Shown here in pieces: positions 1-8,082 of a stretch of DNA of 18,944 nt. Location: positions 1-18,944 of the forward strand of contig CALGAJ010000206.1 of NCBI GenBank assembly GCA_937951975.1, read 5' to 3'. The DNA comes from an uncultured Desulfotignum sp. (GTDB lineage Bacteria > Desulfobacterota > Desulfobacteria > Desulfobacterales > Desulfobacteraceae). The notes under the pieces were generated by a model. That model ran no database searches. It saw only the letters and a program-made list of their open reading frames with translations, and was not told where the DNA came from. The position numbers and the translations under genes were made by a program. Each line of letters starts with the position of its first letter. Within the stretch, counting starts at the first letter, position 1.

Positions 1-2
1 CA

Positions 3-833
3 CCGGAGATGGTGGTATCGGCGCTGGCAGCCGTGCAGGGCAGTCCCGGAATTGCCTTGGGAAACGCCTATGGCTCCAATATCGCCAATATTGCTCTGAT
101 TCTGGGCATCACGGCATTGATCAGTCCGGTCATGGTCCATTCTGCGGTATTGAAAAAAGAACTCCCGATTTTGACGGTGATTACCGCCGGATCGGTATGG
201 CTGGTGGCGGATCTGATGATTTCCCTGTCCGATGCAATGATACTGATGGGGGTGTTCGCTGTTCTGATGGGCTGGACCATTGTGCAGGGAATCCGCCGGA
301 AGACCGATCCTTTGGGCGAGCAGATGGAAGTCCGGGCCATGGATTCGGTCCTGTCCATCCAGCGGGCGGTTTTCCGGCTGATTCTGGGCCTGGTTCTTTT
401 GATCTTAAGTTCCCGGATACTGGTATGGGGGGCTGTGGCACTGGCCCGGATGTTCCATGTCAGCGACATGATTATCGGACTGACCATTGTCGCGGTGGGC
501 ACATCCCTGCCGGAACTGGCATCCTCGGTTATTGCGGCCCGCCGGAATGAACATGATATCGCCCTGGGCAATGTCCTGGGATCCAATCTGTTCAATACCC
601 TGGCCGTGGTGGGGATTGCCGGTATGATTCATCCTTTCGGGGTGGATCCATCGGTTCTGCACCGGGATATGGCGGTGATGGGGGGGCTGACCCTGTCCCT
701 TTTCATTATCGGATACGGGTTCAGGCGCCGGCCGGGACGCATCAACCGCCTGGAAGGGGCCGGACTGCTGGCGGTTTATCTGGGATATACGGCGTTTCTT
801 GTCATTCCGATACTGACCGCTGGTGCGGCATGA
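3..833 (+). CDS. Na+/Ca2+ exchanger family protein (CaCA, YrbG-like), 5' end missing
   Basis: This is an inner-membrane cation antiporter of the CaCA superfamily, which exchanges Ca2+ for Na+ or another monovalent ion. The family has two inverted alpha repeats, each with an acidic residue in a (T/S)xPE motif and a GSNxxN motif. The first repeat is entered here in mid-motif: the first codons read TPE, followed by GNAYGSNIANIALILG. The second repeat, about 160 residues later, has GTSLPELASS and GNVLGSNLFNTLAVVG. The rest is strongly hydrophobic. The reading frame is open to the left edge, so the ATG at position 9 is internal and the N-terminal membrane segments lie outside the window. Only 74 bases separate its stop from the next gene, so read-through is possible. 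The family call is secure; the ion specificity is not. Confidence 0.88.
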   Translation, partial: PEMVVSALAAVQGSPGIALGNAYGSNIANIALILGITALISPVMVHSAVLKKELPILTVITAGSVWLVADLMISLSDAMILMGVFAVLMGWTIVQGIRRKTDPLGEQMEVRAMDSVLSIQRAVFRLILGLVLLILSSRILVWGAVALARMFHVSDMIIGLTIVAVGTSLPELASSVIAARRNEHDIALGNVLGSNLFNTLAVVGIAGMIHPFGVDPSVLHRDMAVMGGLTLSLFIIGYGFRRRPGRINRLEGAGLLAVYLGYTAFLVIPILTAGAA

Positions 834-897
834 TCTGAATTTCTTGCAAAATTCCGGACAAAGGTATATAGAATTTTTTTGCATCAAACCACGTGCC

Positions 898-902
898 GGG
901 AG
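898..902 (+). promoter_or_regulatory. Ribosome binding site that sets the start at 908
   Basis: GGGAG lies five bases before the ATG at 908. The in-frame GTG at 893 lies upstream of this motif and has no ribosome binding site of its own, so the ATG is the likelier start. Confidence 0.6.
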
Positions 903-907
903 AATTC

Positions 908-1498
908 ATGCATACCCCTCTTCATTACCAGGTGTCTGAATATGACTGTGTGCCCACGGCCCTGATCAATGCGGTGAGCTATCTGTTCAAACGAAAGCAG
1001 GTGCCGCCCATGGTGATCCGGCACATCTATCTGTACTGCCTGGATACCGTGGGCCGCAATTCCCGGTTCGGTATCGGGGGCACCAGCAAATACGCGGTCC
1101 GGCTGGTGGGCAACTGGCTGGAATCCTACCGGTTCAAAGATTTTGCCGTGCGCACCGTGTTCCTGGAAAAAGAGGCGGTCCGCCTGGATTCAGACGGGCC
1201 GATTCAGGACTGCCTGGATCAGGGCGGGGTGGTGCTGTGCAATATCCGGCTCACCCGGAAGGAAGAGCATTACCTCATGATCACAGGTATCAGGGACGGG
1301 TGGGTGTACGCGTTTGATTCTTATTTCCGCACCGCCATCCGGGGAATGAAGGGAAATGTCGAGATCCTGGAATCGGCGGACGGCCGCTCCCCCAACCTGA
1401 AAATCCGGCTGTCATGGCTGGATCAGCCGGACTGCCGGCGGTTCTGCTTAGGTCCTGTGGCCCAGCGGGAGGCCCTGCTCATGCGGCGGATGACCTGA
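908..1498 (+). CDS. Peptidase C39-like (papain-fold) protein
   Basis: A 196-residue protein with no signal peptide or membrane segment. The N-terminus reads QVSEYDCVPTAL, the C39 arrangement of an oxyanion Gln (Q8) six residues before the nucleophile Cys (C14). A later HYLMITGIRDGWVYAFDSY segment supplies a His (H121) and, 16 residues on, an Asp (D137) in the usual order. The protease-fold triad therefore appears complete. Classic C39 domains trim double-glycine leaders of bacteriocins and are fused to ABC exporters. Here there is no transporter, no leader peptide gene and no other domain, so this is a stand-alone C39-like protein whose substrate is unknown. It could be a protease, a transglutaminase-like enzyme or a non-catalytic relative. 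Its 3' end overlaps the convergent glycerate kinase gene by 76 bases. Confidence 0.6.
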   Translation: MHTPLHYQVSEYDCVPTALINAVSYLFKRKQVPPMVIRHIYLYCLDTVGRNSRFGIGGTSKYAVRLVGNWLESYRFKDFAVRTVFLEKEAVRLDSDGPIQDCLDQGGVVLCNIRLTRKEEHYLMITGIRDGWVYAFDSYFRTAIRGMKGNVEILESADGRSPNLKIRLSWLDQPDCRRFCLGPVAQREALLMRRMT

Positions 1499-2826
1499 TC
1501 CGCAATCAGCAGAATCTGCATGTCCATGACATTGGTGCGCGTAGGACCGGTGATCAGCAGATCATCCAGGGCTTTGAAAAAAGGATAGGCATTGTTTTCA
1601 TTTAGATGATTTTCCGGGGACAGATCCAGGCCCGCTGCCCGGGACACCGTGTTACCATCGGCAAACGCCCCGGCCGCATCTGTGGGACCGTCCGTGCCGT
1701 CCGTGCCTCCGGACAGAAGCAGGATCCCGGACGTGTCCTGAAGGGCCATGGCACCGGCCAGGGCCAGTTCCATGTTCCGGCCGCCTGTGCCGGTTCCCTT
1801 GATGGTGACAGTGGTTTCACCGCCACACAGCAGACAGGCCGGGGGGTTCACCGGCCGGCCGAACCGCCTGACTTCCCGGGCAACCGCGCACAACACTTTG
1901 GCGGCTTCTTTTGCCTCTCCCTGGATCATGGATGACAGCACCACCGGCGTGAATCCCTGATTTTCCGCTTCTATCGCCGCAGCATTCAGGGCATCGGACA
2001 GGCTGCCCACCACCTGGTTCGTAACCCGGGAAAAGATGGGGTCACCGGGTTTGGGTGTGTCAGGAATCCGGCCATTCATGCCGGACCGGATATGGTTTTG
2101 GACCGGTTCAGGCACCGAATCCCAGATCCCGTGGCGCTCGAGAATGATCCGGCAGTCCCTGAAATGCCCGCGGTCCGGGGCGGTCATGCCGGAACCGATG
2201 ATATCCAGATCATCGCCGATCACATCGGACAGGATCAGCGATATCACCCGGGCCCCGTTGGCAGCTTTGCATACCTGTCCGCCCTTGATTTTCGACAGAT
2301 GCTTGCGGATGGTGTTGATTTCGTGGATCGTGGCCCCGCACCCCAGAAGCTGCCGGGTGGTGTCCTGCTTGTCCGCTAAACAGATGGCGTCGGCAGGCAG
2401 GGGGGTCAGGGCCGATGCCCCGCCCGATATCAGGCAGACAATCAGGTCGTCCGGCCCGGCTTCCGCCACCATGTCCAGCAGGGCGGATGCCCCGGCCATT
2501 CCTGCGGCATCCGGCACCGGGTGTCCGGCCTCCATCACCCGGCAGTGGTCCAGGGGCAGGCCGTGCCCGTATTTGGTGACCACCACCCCGGCATGGATCC
2601 GGGGGCCCAGCACTTTTTCCACTTCTTCTGCCATGGCGGCCGATGCCTTGCCGGCCCCGGCCACATAAATATGCCGGATCTGATCCAGATCCAGGTCAAT
2701 GCCCTCCGCATACAGCCGGCTGCCGGAAAGATTTAAATGCCTTGCCACACAGACTTCGGGCATCACCGCTTGAATCCCGGCGTCAAATATGGTTTTGGCC
2801 GTTGGTTTCAAAATCATTTGATTCAT
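1423..2826 (-). CDS. Glycerate 2-kinase (DUF4147/MOFRL family)
   Basis: This cytosolic enzyme would phosphorylate D-glycerate to 2-phosphoglycerate with ATP, feeding serine/glyoxylate-derived carbon into lower glycolysis. The N-terminal DUF4147 domain (about residues 8-240) shows AGKASAAMAEEVE, a SGGASAL nucleotide loop and SDVIGDDLDIIGSG. The C-terminal MOFRL domain (about 315-440) shows LLSGGTDGTDGPTDAAGA and ends in the family motif GPT-TNVMD, with Arg where Gly is usual. The protein is 467 residues, slightly long. The last 25 or so residues after the TNVMDMQILLIA strand are a basic, low-quality tail that lies within the overlap with the convergent gene, as if the original stop was lost. 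The start at 2826 has AGAGG just upstream. It follows the small reverse gene by 22 bases, suggesting co-transcription. Activity on hydroxypyruvate (as a reductase) was an older name for this family and is less likely. Confidence 0.87.
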   Translation of the reverse strand: MNQMILKPTAKTIFDAGIQAVMPEVCVARHLNLSGSRLYAEGIDLDLDQIRHIYVAGAGKASAAMAEEVEKVLGPRIHAGVVVTKYGHGLPLDHCRVMEAGHPVPDAAGMAGASALLDMVAEAGPDDLIVCLISGGASALTPLPADAICLADKQDTTRQLLGCGATIHEINTIRKHLSKIKGGQVCKAANGARVISLILSDVIGDDLDIIGSGMTAPDRGHFRDCRIILERHGIWDSVPEPVQNHIRSGMNGRIPDTPKPGDPIFSRVTNQVVGSLSDALNAAAIEAENQGFTPVVLSSMIQGEAKEAAKVLCAVAREVRRFGRPVNPPACLLCGGETTVTIKGTGTGGRNMELALAGAMALQDTSGILLLSGGTDGTDGPTDAAGAFADGNTVSRAAGLDLSPENHLNENNAYPFFKALDDLLITGPTRTNVMDMQILLIADQVIRRMSRASRWATGPKQNRRQSG

Positions 2827-2848
2827 TGGCCTCTGATCCCCCTTGATT

Positions 2849-3148
2849 TCACATCTTCAGGATCATGAACACATAGTCCCCGTCATTGAAATCAATGGTC
2901 AGGTTGGCGCCCCTGCCCTCGGCGTAGCGAATCCAGAAAGGACGGTCCGATACCCCGCATTCATAATCAGGATAGGATTCGCCTGTTTTGCTGTTTTTCC
3001 ATGACAAAATCATGGGGGCGTCACATTTTTCAAAAGCCATGTCTTTGGCCATCTGTTTGGCGGCTGAAAAGTTGAAGTCTTGTTCTGTGATGGTCATATG
3101 AATGGTTTCCGGGGTCTGGTTTTCCGGATTGATATGAATCTGTGCCAT
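2849..3148 (-). CDS. Small AF1514-like (DUF5619-like) protein of unknown function
   Basis: A 99-residue acidic soluble protein without signal peptide or membrane segment. A helical stretch (AAKQMAKDMAFEKCDAPMILSW) is followed by beta-type sequence including TGESYPDYECGVSDRPFWIRYAEGRGANLTIDFNDGDYVFMI. From memory this matches small proteins called AF1514 family in archaea and sulfate reducers; I cannot run the search. No function is known to me. An AGGAGG ribosome binding site (complement of 3155-3160) sits six bases before the ATG, so the start is firm. It is the first gene of a reverse pair with glycerate kinase and is divergent from the dehydrogenase at 3273. Confidence 0.6.
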   Translation of the reverse strand: MAQIHINPENQTPETIHMTITEQDFNFSAAKQMAKDMAFEKCDAPMILSWKNSKTGESYPDYECGVSDRPFWIRYAEGRGANLTIDFNDGDYVFMILKM

Positions 3149-3272
3149 ATCAGGCCTCCTGTAATCATCGGGTTTCAGGGTTGCGGCATGGTTGCCGTGA
3201 TTGCCCGTTTAAAAAAAATGTAATACAACATGAAAGAATTGCCATGAAATATTTTTAAACAGGAGTAAACGG

Positions 3273-4166
3273 ATGATCGATTTTCAAGGCCAGGCAGCTC
3301 TGGTGACCGGCGCAGGTGCCGGTATCGGCCGGGCGTATGCCCTGGAACTGGCAAGGCGGGGAGCGGCTGTGGTGGTCAATGACATCGGGCGGACACGGGA
3401 CGGGCGGTACAGTGCGGATGCGGTGGTGGATGAGATCCGGGCCGCCGGGGGACAGGCTGCGGCCAGTCATGACTCCGTGGCGACTCTTACCGGCGGACAG
3501 CAGATGGTTCAGACCGCCGTGGACCGGTTCGGCCGGCTGGATATTCTGGTGAACAATGCCGGAATCCTGCGGGACCGGACCTTTATGAAGATGACGGAAC
3601 AAGAGTGGGACCAGGTGGTCAACGTGCATCTGAAAGGCGCGTTCAGCGTGACCCAGCCGGCGGTGCAGCAGATGAAGCAGCAGCAGTACGGCCGGGTGGT
3701 ATTCACCGCCTCCACATCCGGGATGTACGGCAATTTCGGCCAGTCCAACTACGGGGCGGCCAAAATGGGCATCATCGGGCTGATGAATACCCTGAAGCTG
3801 GAGGTCACCCGTTACGGCATCCTTGTGAATACCGTGGCGCCCAATGCGGACACCGGTATGACAGACGGGGTGTTTCCCGAGGATGTGGCCCGCCGGATCA
3901 AGCCCGGTTTCAACGTGCCGCTGGTGGTATATCTGTGTTCACGGCAGAACAGCGTGTCCGGCAGAGTGTTCACCATGAGTGCGGGCTGGTTTGCCCGGTC
4001 TGCCATGGTTTCGGGCAAAGGGGTGTGTATCGGGGATACCCGGCGGGACATTGCCGCGGAAGAGATCCAGGAGCAGTTTGATGAGATCTGTGCGATCGAC
4101 CAGGTCCGGGAGTTTGACGCCTGCGGAGAAATTTACAGTCTGGGCCGGCCCCTGACCGGGCGGTGA
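3273..4166 (+). CDS. Short-chain dehydrogenase (3-hydroxyacyl-CoA dehydrogenase-like)
   Basis: An NAD(P)-dependent oxidoreductase of the classical SDR superfamily, 297 residues. The cofactor loop TGAGAGIG is at residues 12-19, NNAG at 94-97, and the catalytic set Asn117-Ser147-Tyr160-Lys164 is complete (YGAAK at 160-164). Asp37 follows the second beta strand (VVVND), which points to NAD rather than NADP. The length and the segment after the active site (APNADTGMTDGVFPEDV, then a long C-terminal region ending near REFDACGEIYSLG) resemble the D-3-hydroxyacyl-CoA dehydrogenase module of peroxisomal multifunctional enzyme type 2. A role in acyl-CoA oxidation or aromatic/steroid side-chain degradation is therefore plausible but not proven. 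AGGAG at 3261-3265 sits seven bases before the ATG. It stands alone between two reverse-strand units. Confidence 0.85.
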   Translation: MIDFQGQAALVTGAGAGIGRAYALELARRGAAVVVNDIGRTRDGRYSADAVVDEIRAAGGQAAASHDSVATLTGGQQMVQTAVDRFGRLDILVNNAGILRDRTFMKMTEQEWDQVVNVHLKGAFSVTQPAVQQMKQQQYGRVVFTASTSGMYGNFGQSNYGAAKMGIIGLMNTLKLEVTRYGILVNTVAPNADTGMTDGVFPEDVARRIKPGFNVPLVVYLCSRQNSVSGRVFTMSAGWFARSAMVSGKGVCIGDTRRDIAAEEIQEQFDEICAIDQVREFDACGEIYSLGRPLTGR

Positions 4167-4264
4167 ATCCGTTGGTATATCAATAAGATTGAGCCAAACG
4201 CCGGTAAAAAAACTGACAAAAAGAGATGGTGATTTGGATCAGAAAGCGTAATCGTCAAGTCCTT

Positions 4265-5395
4265 TCACCGGTTCAGCAATGCGGTGACCCCGGTTGTTTT
4301 ATGTGCCACCGGCCGGTGGATATGGGTCTTTTTGCCCTGTTCCATGCCGTGAAAGAAAGCGGTTTCATCCATCCGGAAACAAGTCCGGTCTTTTCTCAAC
4401 CGGGGAAAGAGCCGGTTTTTTTCAAGGGTGTTTTCAGCCCGGCATTGGGCTCGCAAGGTCCGGACGGCCGCGATGGGCAAAGAGGTGTTTCCATGGATTG
4501 CGGCATCATCGTATTCTTTGAACACCATCTCATGGTTGGACCGGATCCCTTTCATGAATCCTGAATCAAACGCGGCCTTGCCGGTCCGCCGGCCGGCATG
4601 TTTTTTCCGGAAATCCTGCCACAACGTCCCGGAGGTATTCAACAGAAACCAGTACACATATTCAGCCACCACCAGGGCTTCTTTTTTGCCGATCAGGACG
4701 CCGGCCCTGCATTCTTCATCGGTTTGAGCATCATAGATGGAGGCGATCACACAATCGACAAAATAGAACTCCTCCAGGAAACCCAGAATCAGCTTTTCAA
4801 TACTTTGCATGCGTTTTCTGCCGGTCCGGAGATACAGGTATCTGGTATCGGATGAGGACCCCATGTCCTCTTCAGCAATCCGGTCCAGGTTGTATTTGTT
4901 CAGCAGATAACCGGCTTTCCGGGATGCGGCCCGGGCTTCTGCTTCATTGCTGGACTGCCCCAGGGCCAGTAATTTTTTCACCCGCCGCAGCAGGGTCTGG
5001 GCCTTTTCCGGCAGATTGCCCGTAAAGGCTGCCAGATGTGCTTCCCGGGGACTGCTGGTTCCGGCAAACGCCGGGTGGACCCCCAGAAGTTTACAGGCGG
5101 TTTTAAATCCTTTTCCGTGCGGGTCTGCATTTTGGAAATATCGGCTGACGTATTGATGGGCCATTTCGTGTTTGAAAATTTCCAGCACGGTTTCCCAGGG
5201 GGTGGTTTTAATCAAATGCCTGGAAAGGGAAATGGTCTGATTGACCGGGCTCCAGTATCCCAACCGGTTCTTGCCGGCAACGATGCTGACGACCGGTGTG
5301 GGCAGGGAAACACGTTGCCGGTAACAGATTCTGCCATGTTCTTTTTGCAGCTGTTTTGCCCAGCAGACTTCGATGTCTTTTGTTCTGTTCTGCAT
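4265..5395 (-). CDS. SprT-like metalloprotease-fold protein with DUF2786 domain
   Basis: A 376-residue cytoplasmic protein. The N-terminal SprT-like zincin domain has HEMAH at 76-80 and a third metal-ligand candidate, H93, in HGKGF, the pattern of the SprT/Spartan group. A DUF2786 domain follows at about 133-172 (LLRRVKKLLALGQSSNEAEARAASRKAGYLLNKYNLD). The C-terminal half (about 180-376) has a region rich in charged and aromatic residues that I do not recognise. SprT relatives in eukaryotes cleave DNA-protein crosslinks, but the bacterial role is not established. The fusion with DUF2786 is known from phages and bacteria, so a nucleic-acid-associated protease is a reasonable guess only. The start has only a weak ribosome binding site. 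A 55-base gap separates it from the upstream GGDEF gene, so they may share a transcript. Confidence 0.72.
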   Translation of the reverse strand: MQNRTKDIEVCWAKQLQKEHGRICYRQRVSLPTPVVSIVAGKNRLGYWSPVNQTISLSRHLIKTTPWETVLEIFKHEMAHQYVSRYFQNADPHGKGFKTACKLLGVHPAFAGTSSPREAHLAAFTGNLPEKAQTLLRRVKKLLALGQSSNEAEARAASRKAGYLLNKYNLDRIAEEDMGSSSDTRYLYLRTGRKRMQSIEKLILGFLEEFYFVDCVIASIYDAQTDEECRAGVLIGKKEALVVAEYVYWFLLNTSGTLWQDFRKKHAGRRTGKAAFDSGFMKGIRSNHEMVFKEYDDAAIHGNTSLPIAAVRTLRAQCRAENTLEKNRLFPRLRKDRTCFRMDETAFFHGMEQGKKTHIHRPVAHKTTGVTALLNR

Positions 5396-5450
5396 GACGC
5401 TCTTTTTTTCAGTGTGTTGAGTGTCGGATCAGCCGCGCTGCGCCGATGGG

Positions 5451-6233
5451 TTACAGGGTTTCCAGCCGGTACTGGTTCCGGCCGTTTTCCTTGGCCCGGT
5501 ACAGCAGCTGGTCTGCTTTGTTCAGGAACCATTTGGCGGGCAATGACCGGGTGGGAACCGTGCTGATGACCCCGATGCTCACGGTGAGATAAGCAGACAC
5601 GTCCGAGCCCTGGTTGGCGATTTTGAGGGCCAGTATCTGGTCCAGTATTTTTTGCGCCAGGATTTCAGCACCGGACGCATCGATGCCCGGTACGACAATG
5701 CCGAACTCTTCGCCGCCGTATCGGGCCACAAAATCGCCGGGCCGTCGCAAAAGCGATTCAACACACGTGGCCACGGTTTTCAGGCAGTCGTCTCCATGAA
5801 GGTGGCCGTACCGATCGTTGAAACGCTTGAAATGATCGATGTCCATGAGCATCAGCGTCAGGGTCAGGTTGTTCCGTTCACATCTTTTCCATTCATCTTC
5901 AAGGACTGAATCGAATTTTCTGCGGTTGGAAATACCGGTGAGCCCGTCCAGGTAGGATATGGTTGCCAGTTTCTTGTTGGCTGCAACCAGTTCCCGGTTC
6001 AGACGGCCCAGTTTGATATTGTAGCGGTTAACCGAGATGTGACGGTACACGGCAAAAAATCCGATGATACCCAAAACCGCGAGTATGCGCCATAACAGGG
6101 TGTAATCAACCCCCTGTTCATAATTAAGGGTCATCCAGTTCTGGAAGATCTGTTTTTTTTTGTCCGGGGTCATGGAATGAACCGCTTTTTCAACGATCTG
6201 GAACAGGATCGGATCATCCGCCGGCTCCGGCAC
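5451..6233 (-). CDS. Membrane GGDEF diguanylate cyclase, probably the 3' part of a broken sensor gene
   Basis: The enzyme would make cyclic di-GMP from two GTP. Residues 1-36 (DDPILFQIVEKAVHSMTPDKKKQIFQNWM) match the last helices of a bacterial solute-binding domain family 3. A single membrane segment follows (about 44-63), then a short coiled linker and a GGDEF domain from about 94. The active site is GGEEF at 173-177, an accepted variant. The metal-binding DIDHFKRFND and the YGHLHGD segment are intact, and an RxxD inhibitory site (R164, D167) sits five residues before it. The catalytic part therefore looks functional. The first in-frame start is a GTG at 6233, inside the end of the upstream gene, with no convincing ribosome binding site. 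The N-terminus has no signal peptide, as expected if it was once the tail of the upstream protein. Confidence 0.82.
   Translation of the reverse strand: MPEPADDPILFQIVEKAVHSMTPDKKKQIFQNWMTLNYEQGVDYTLLWRILAVLGIIGFFAVYRHISVNRYNIKLGRLNRELVAANKKLATISYLDGLTGISNRRKFDSVLEDEWKRCERNNLTLTLMLMDIDHFKRFNDRYGHLHGDDCLKTVATCVESLLRRPGDFVARYGGEEFGIVVPGIDASGAEILAQKILDQILALKIANQGSDVSAYLTVSIGVISTVPTRSLPAKWFLNKADQLLYRAKENGRNQYRLETL
6214..6233 (-). other. Frame break and internal deletion junction in the sensor gene
   Basis: The upstream frame ends in AYTGAGAGG-stop while the downstream frame enters at PEPADDPILF. The two frames overlap by 20 bases rich in GCCGG copies. Residues before the junction are about the first 60 of a third solute-binding domain and residues after it are its last 35. 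About 130 residues are therefore missing, judged against the two full copies in the same protein. Confidence 0.6.
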
Positions 6234-8004
6234 CGGTGTATGCCACCCGGATGGGCACCCCGATTTTCCGGCTCAGCAGCTGATAAAAATCCGCCACAAT
6301 GCCGCTGTATTCATTATTGCCGTCCATGAATTCAAACGGAGGGGCATCGGTCCGCACACACAGGGAGATCTGTTTTTTGGTACCCAGATAGGCGGTATCC
6401 TCCCGGGTGAGCGTGGTCAGTTCGCCGGCCGGGTCCATGGTGCCGATCCATTTTTTGACAATGGCATCATATTGCAGCGGGTCCACCTGTGTCATGGCCT
6501 TTTCAAGAATGGTCCCAAGGGTTTTCCAGTCTTTTCTGACCGCCATGGCCAGCGGCAGATCCTGGTTCAGTTCGATTTCCGCGGCTACTTTCACATTGTT
6601 GATGAACTGCTGTTTAATAATATAGTTGATAATACCCAGAGAACCGACAAATCCGTCTGCACGTCCCAGGGACACGAGTTTGATGCCTTCGGCCGGATTT
6701 TTGACCATGACATAGTCTAAATCCGGATACTGTTCCATCACCATGTCAGCAAGGGCATAACCGGCCGGCAGGGCAATGGTTCGGCCTTTCATTTCCGCCA
6801 GGGAATTGACCGGGGGAACGTCCGTCCGGGTGACCAGCACTTTGATCAGCTGGATGTAGGGACGGGTGAAAGAAAGAAATTCTTCCCTGTCCGGACTTTT
6901 CCACAACCCCGGAAACAGATCGGCCTCTTTTTTCCGGCCCTTTTCCAGCAGCTGGGACCAGGTGTAGCCGTTGATAAACTCAAGATCAAAACCGGCGATC
7001 TCTGCCAGGAGCTTGACATAATCGATGGCAAACCCGGCCGGTTCCCCGGACTGGATGAAATCGAACGGGGGCCAGTCCATCTCGCTGGCCACCCGGATCT
7101 TCGGATGGGTTTCCAGAAACATTTTTTCTTCCGGGGTCAGGTTCAGTGTCCCGTCATTGCCGGGCCGGATCGTTCCCAGCCATTTATATTCCAGGGCTGC
7201 AATGTCACCGGGTGTGAGGGTCTGCAAGGCTTTTTCCAGCATCTGGTACAGGATGGGCCAGTCAGGCCGAACCATGATGTGCAGGGCTTTCTGGTCATTG
7301 CTGTCGTACTGGCTGAACCATCCCGAGATTTTCAGGCCGGTGAGATAATTTTTTTTAATCAGGTACCGGGCCACGGCAGACAGCTCGATGGCGGCATCCG
7401 CCTTCTGGTTGATCACGGCATGAAATGCGTCTTCCGTGTTCTTGACGGTCAACACCTGGATGTCGGGATGATGGTCGGTCAGATAGGTTTCATAGGCCCA
7501 TGCCTTGGGAATGGCAACGATTTTGCCGTTCAGGTCCGTGATGTCGGATATGCCCGGGGAATGGGAAGGCACTATGAATACGGTCTTGTCTTTGAAATAT
7601 GGGGAAGTGAACCGGCCGAACTGTTCACGTTCCGGGGATTTATAAGCCGATTGAAGCAAATCGATCCGGTTTTCCCGGAACAGGGTGACCAGCTCGTTCC
7701 ACCGATACCCGTTGACGTATTCGAACTCAATGCCCAGCCGGGCCCCTAAGAGGGTCATCACATCGATACTCAGGCCAAAAGGCTGATTTCCAACGGCAAA
7801 ATCAAACGGGGGCCAGTCCATCTCGTTGCTCACCCGGATCACGGGATGCTTTTCGATAAAGGCGTTTTCCTGTTCAGTCAGAGTGATGGTCAAAGAATCC
7901 GACGCCTGTGCGGCAGGAAACAGACAGACCGGGCCGGACAAAAAGCATACAAATACATAGATGAACAGGCGGATGAACGCCGTTTGTTTTTTGACACCGG
8001 GCAT
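6214..8004 (-). CDS. Tandem periplasmic solute-binding domain protein (SBP family 3 x 2, third truncated)
   Basis: A secreted or membrane-tethered ligand-binding protein. A signal peptide is clear: KK at 5-6, a hydrophobic core at about 10-30, and an AQA end near residue 34. Two complete family-3 domains follow, each opening with a near-identical HPxIRVxxEMDWPPFDF segment, at roughly 53-285 and 295-525. A third opens with KKQISLCVRTDAPPFEF and stops after about 60 residues. The usual protein of this type ends in a membrane segment and a signalling domain, which here lies in another frame in the next gene (5451-6233). As read, the protein has no membrane anchor after the signal peptide. The ATG at 8004 is preferred over the TTG at 8010; neither has a good ribosome binding site. 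The ligands are probably amino acids or similar small solutes by family. Confidence 0.75.
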   Translation of the reverse strand: MPGVKKQTAFIRLFIYVFVCFLSGPVCLFPAAQASDSLTITLTEQENAFIEKHPVIRVSNEMDWPPFDFAVGNQPFGLSIDVMTLLGARLGIEFEYVNGYRWNELVTLFRENRIDLLQSAYKSPEREQFGRFTSPYFKDKTVFIVPSHSPGISDITDLNGKIVAIPKAWAYETYLTDHHPDIQVLTVKNTEDAFHAVINQKADAAIELSAVARYLIKKNYLTGLKISGWFSQYDSNDQKALHIMVRPDWPILYQMLEKALQTLTPGDIAALEYKWLGTIRPGNDGTLNLTPEEKMFLETHPKIRVASEMDWPPFDFIQSGEPAGFAIDYVKLLAEIAGFDLEFINGYTWSQLLEKGRKKEADLFPGLWKSPDREEFLSFTRPYIQLIKVLVTRTDVPPVNSLAEMKGRTIALPAGYALADMVMEQYPDLDYVMVKNPAEGIKLVSLGRADGFVGSLGIINYIIKQQFINNVKVAAEIELNQDLPLAMAVRKDWKTLGTILEKAMTQVDPLQYDAIVKKWIGTMDPAGELTTLTREDTAYLGTKKQISLCVRTDAPPFEFMDGNNEYSGIVADFYQLLSRKIGVPIRVAYTGAGAGG

Positions 8005-8030
8005 GTTCAATTTATGGTGTAAACCCTTTT

Positions 8031-8053
8031 GATGCGAAAGGTCGATGCGAAAG
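8031..8053 (+). repeat. 10-bp direct repeat upstream of the sensor gene
   Basis: GATGCGAAAG occurs at 8031-8040 and again at 8044-8053, three bases apart, in the 78-base gap before the sensor gene start. A paired operator or chance duplication would both fit. Confidence 0.4.
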
Positions 8054-8082
8054 AGGAAACGGTCTGCAGAACCGAACCCCGG

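Noticed and set aside
2036..2668. A 210-codon open frame on the plus strand
   Set aside because: It is the shadow of the glycerate kinase gene, whose family motifs are clear on the other strand.
3192..3207. Sigma-54 promoter before the short-chain dehydrogenase
   Set aside because: TGG and TTGC are present but one base too far apart, and the rest of the -24 element does not match.
6214..6233. Programmed frameshift joining the two sensor reading frames
   Set aside because: There is no slippery heptamer at the overlap, and a frameshift could not restore the roughly 130 missing residues of the third domain.
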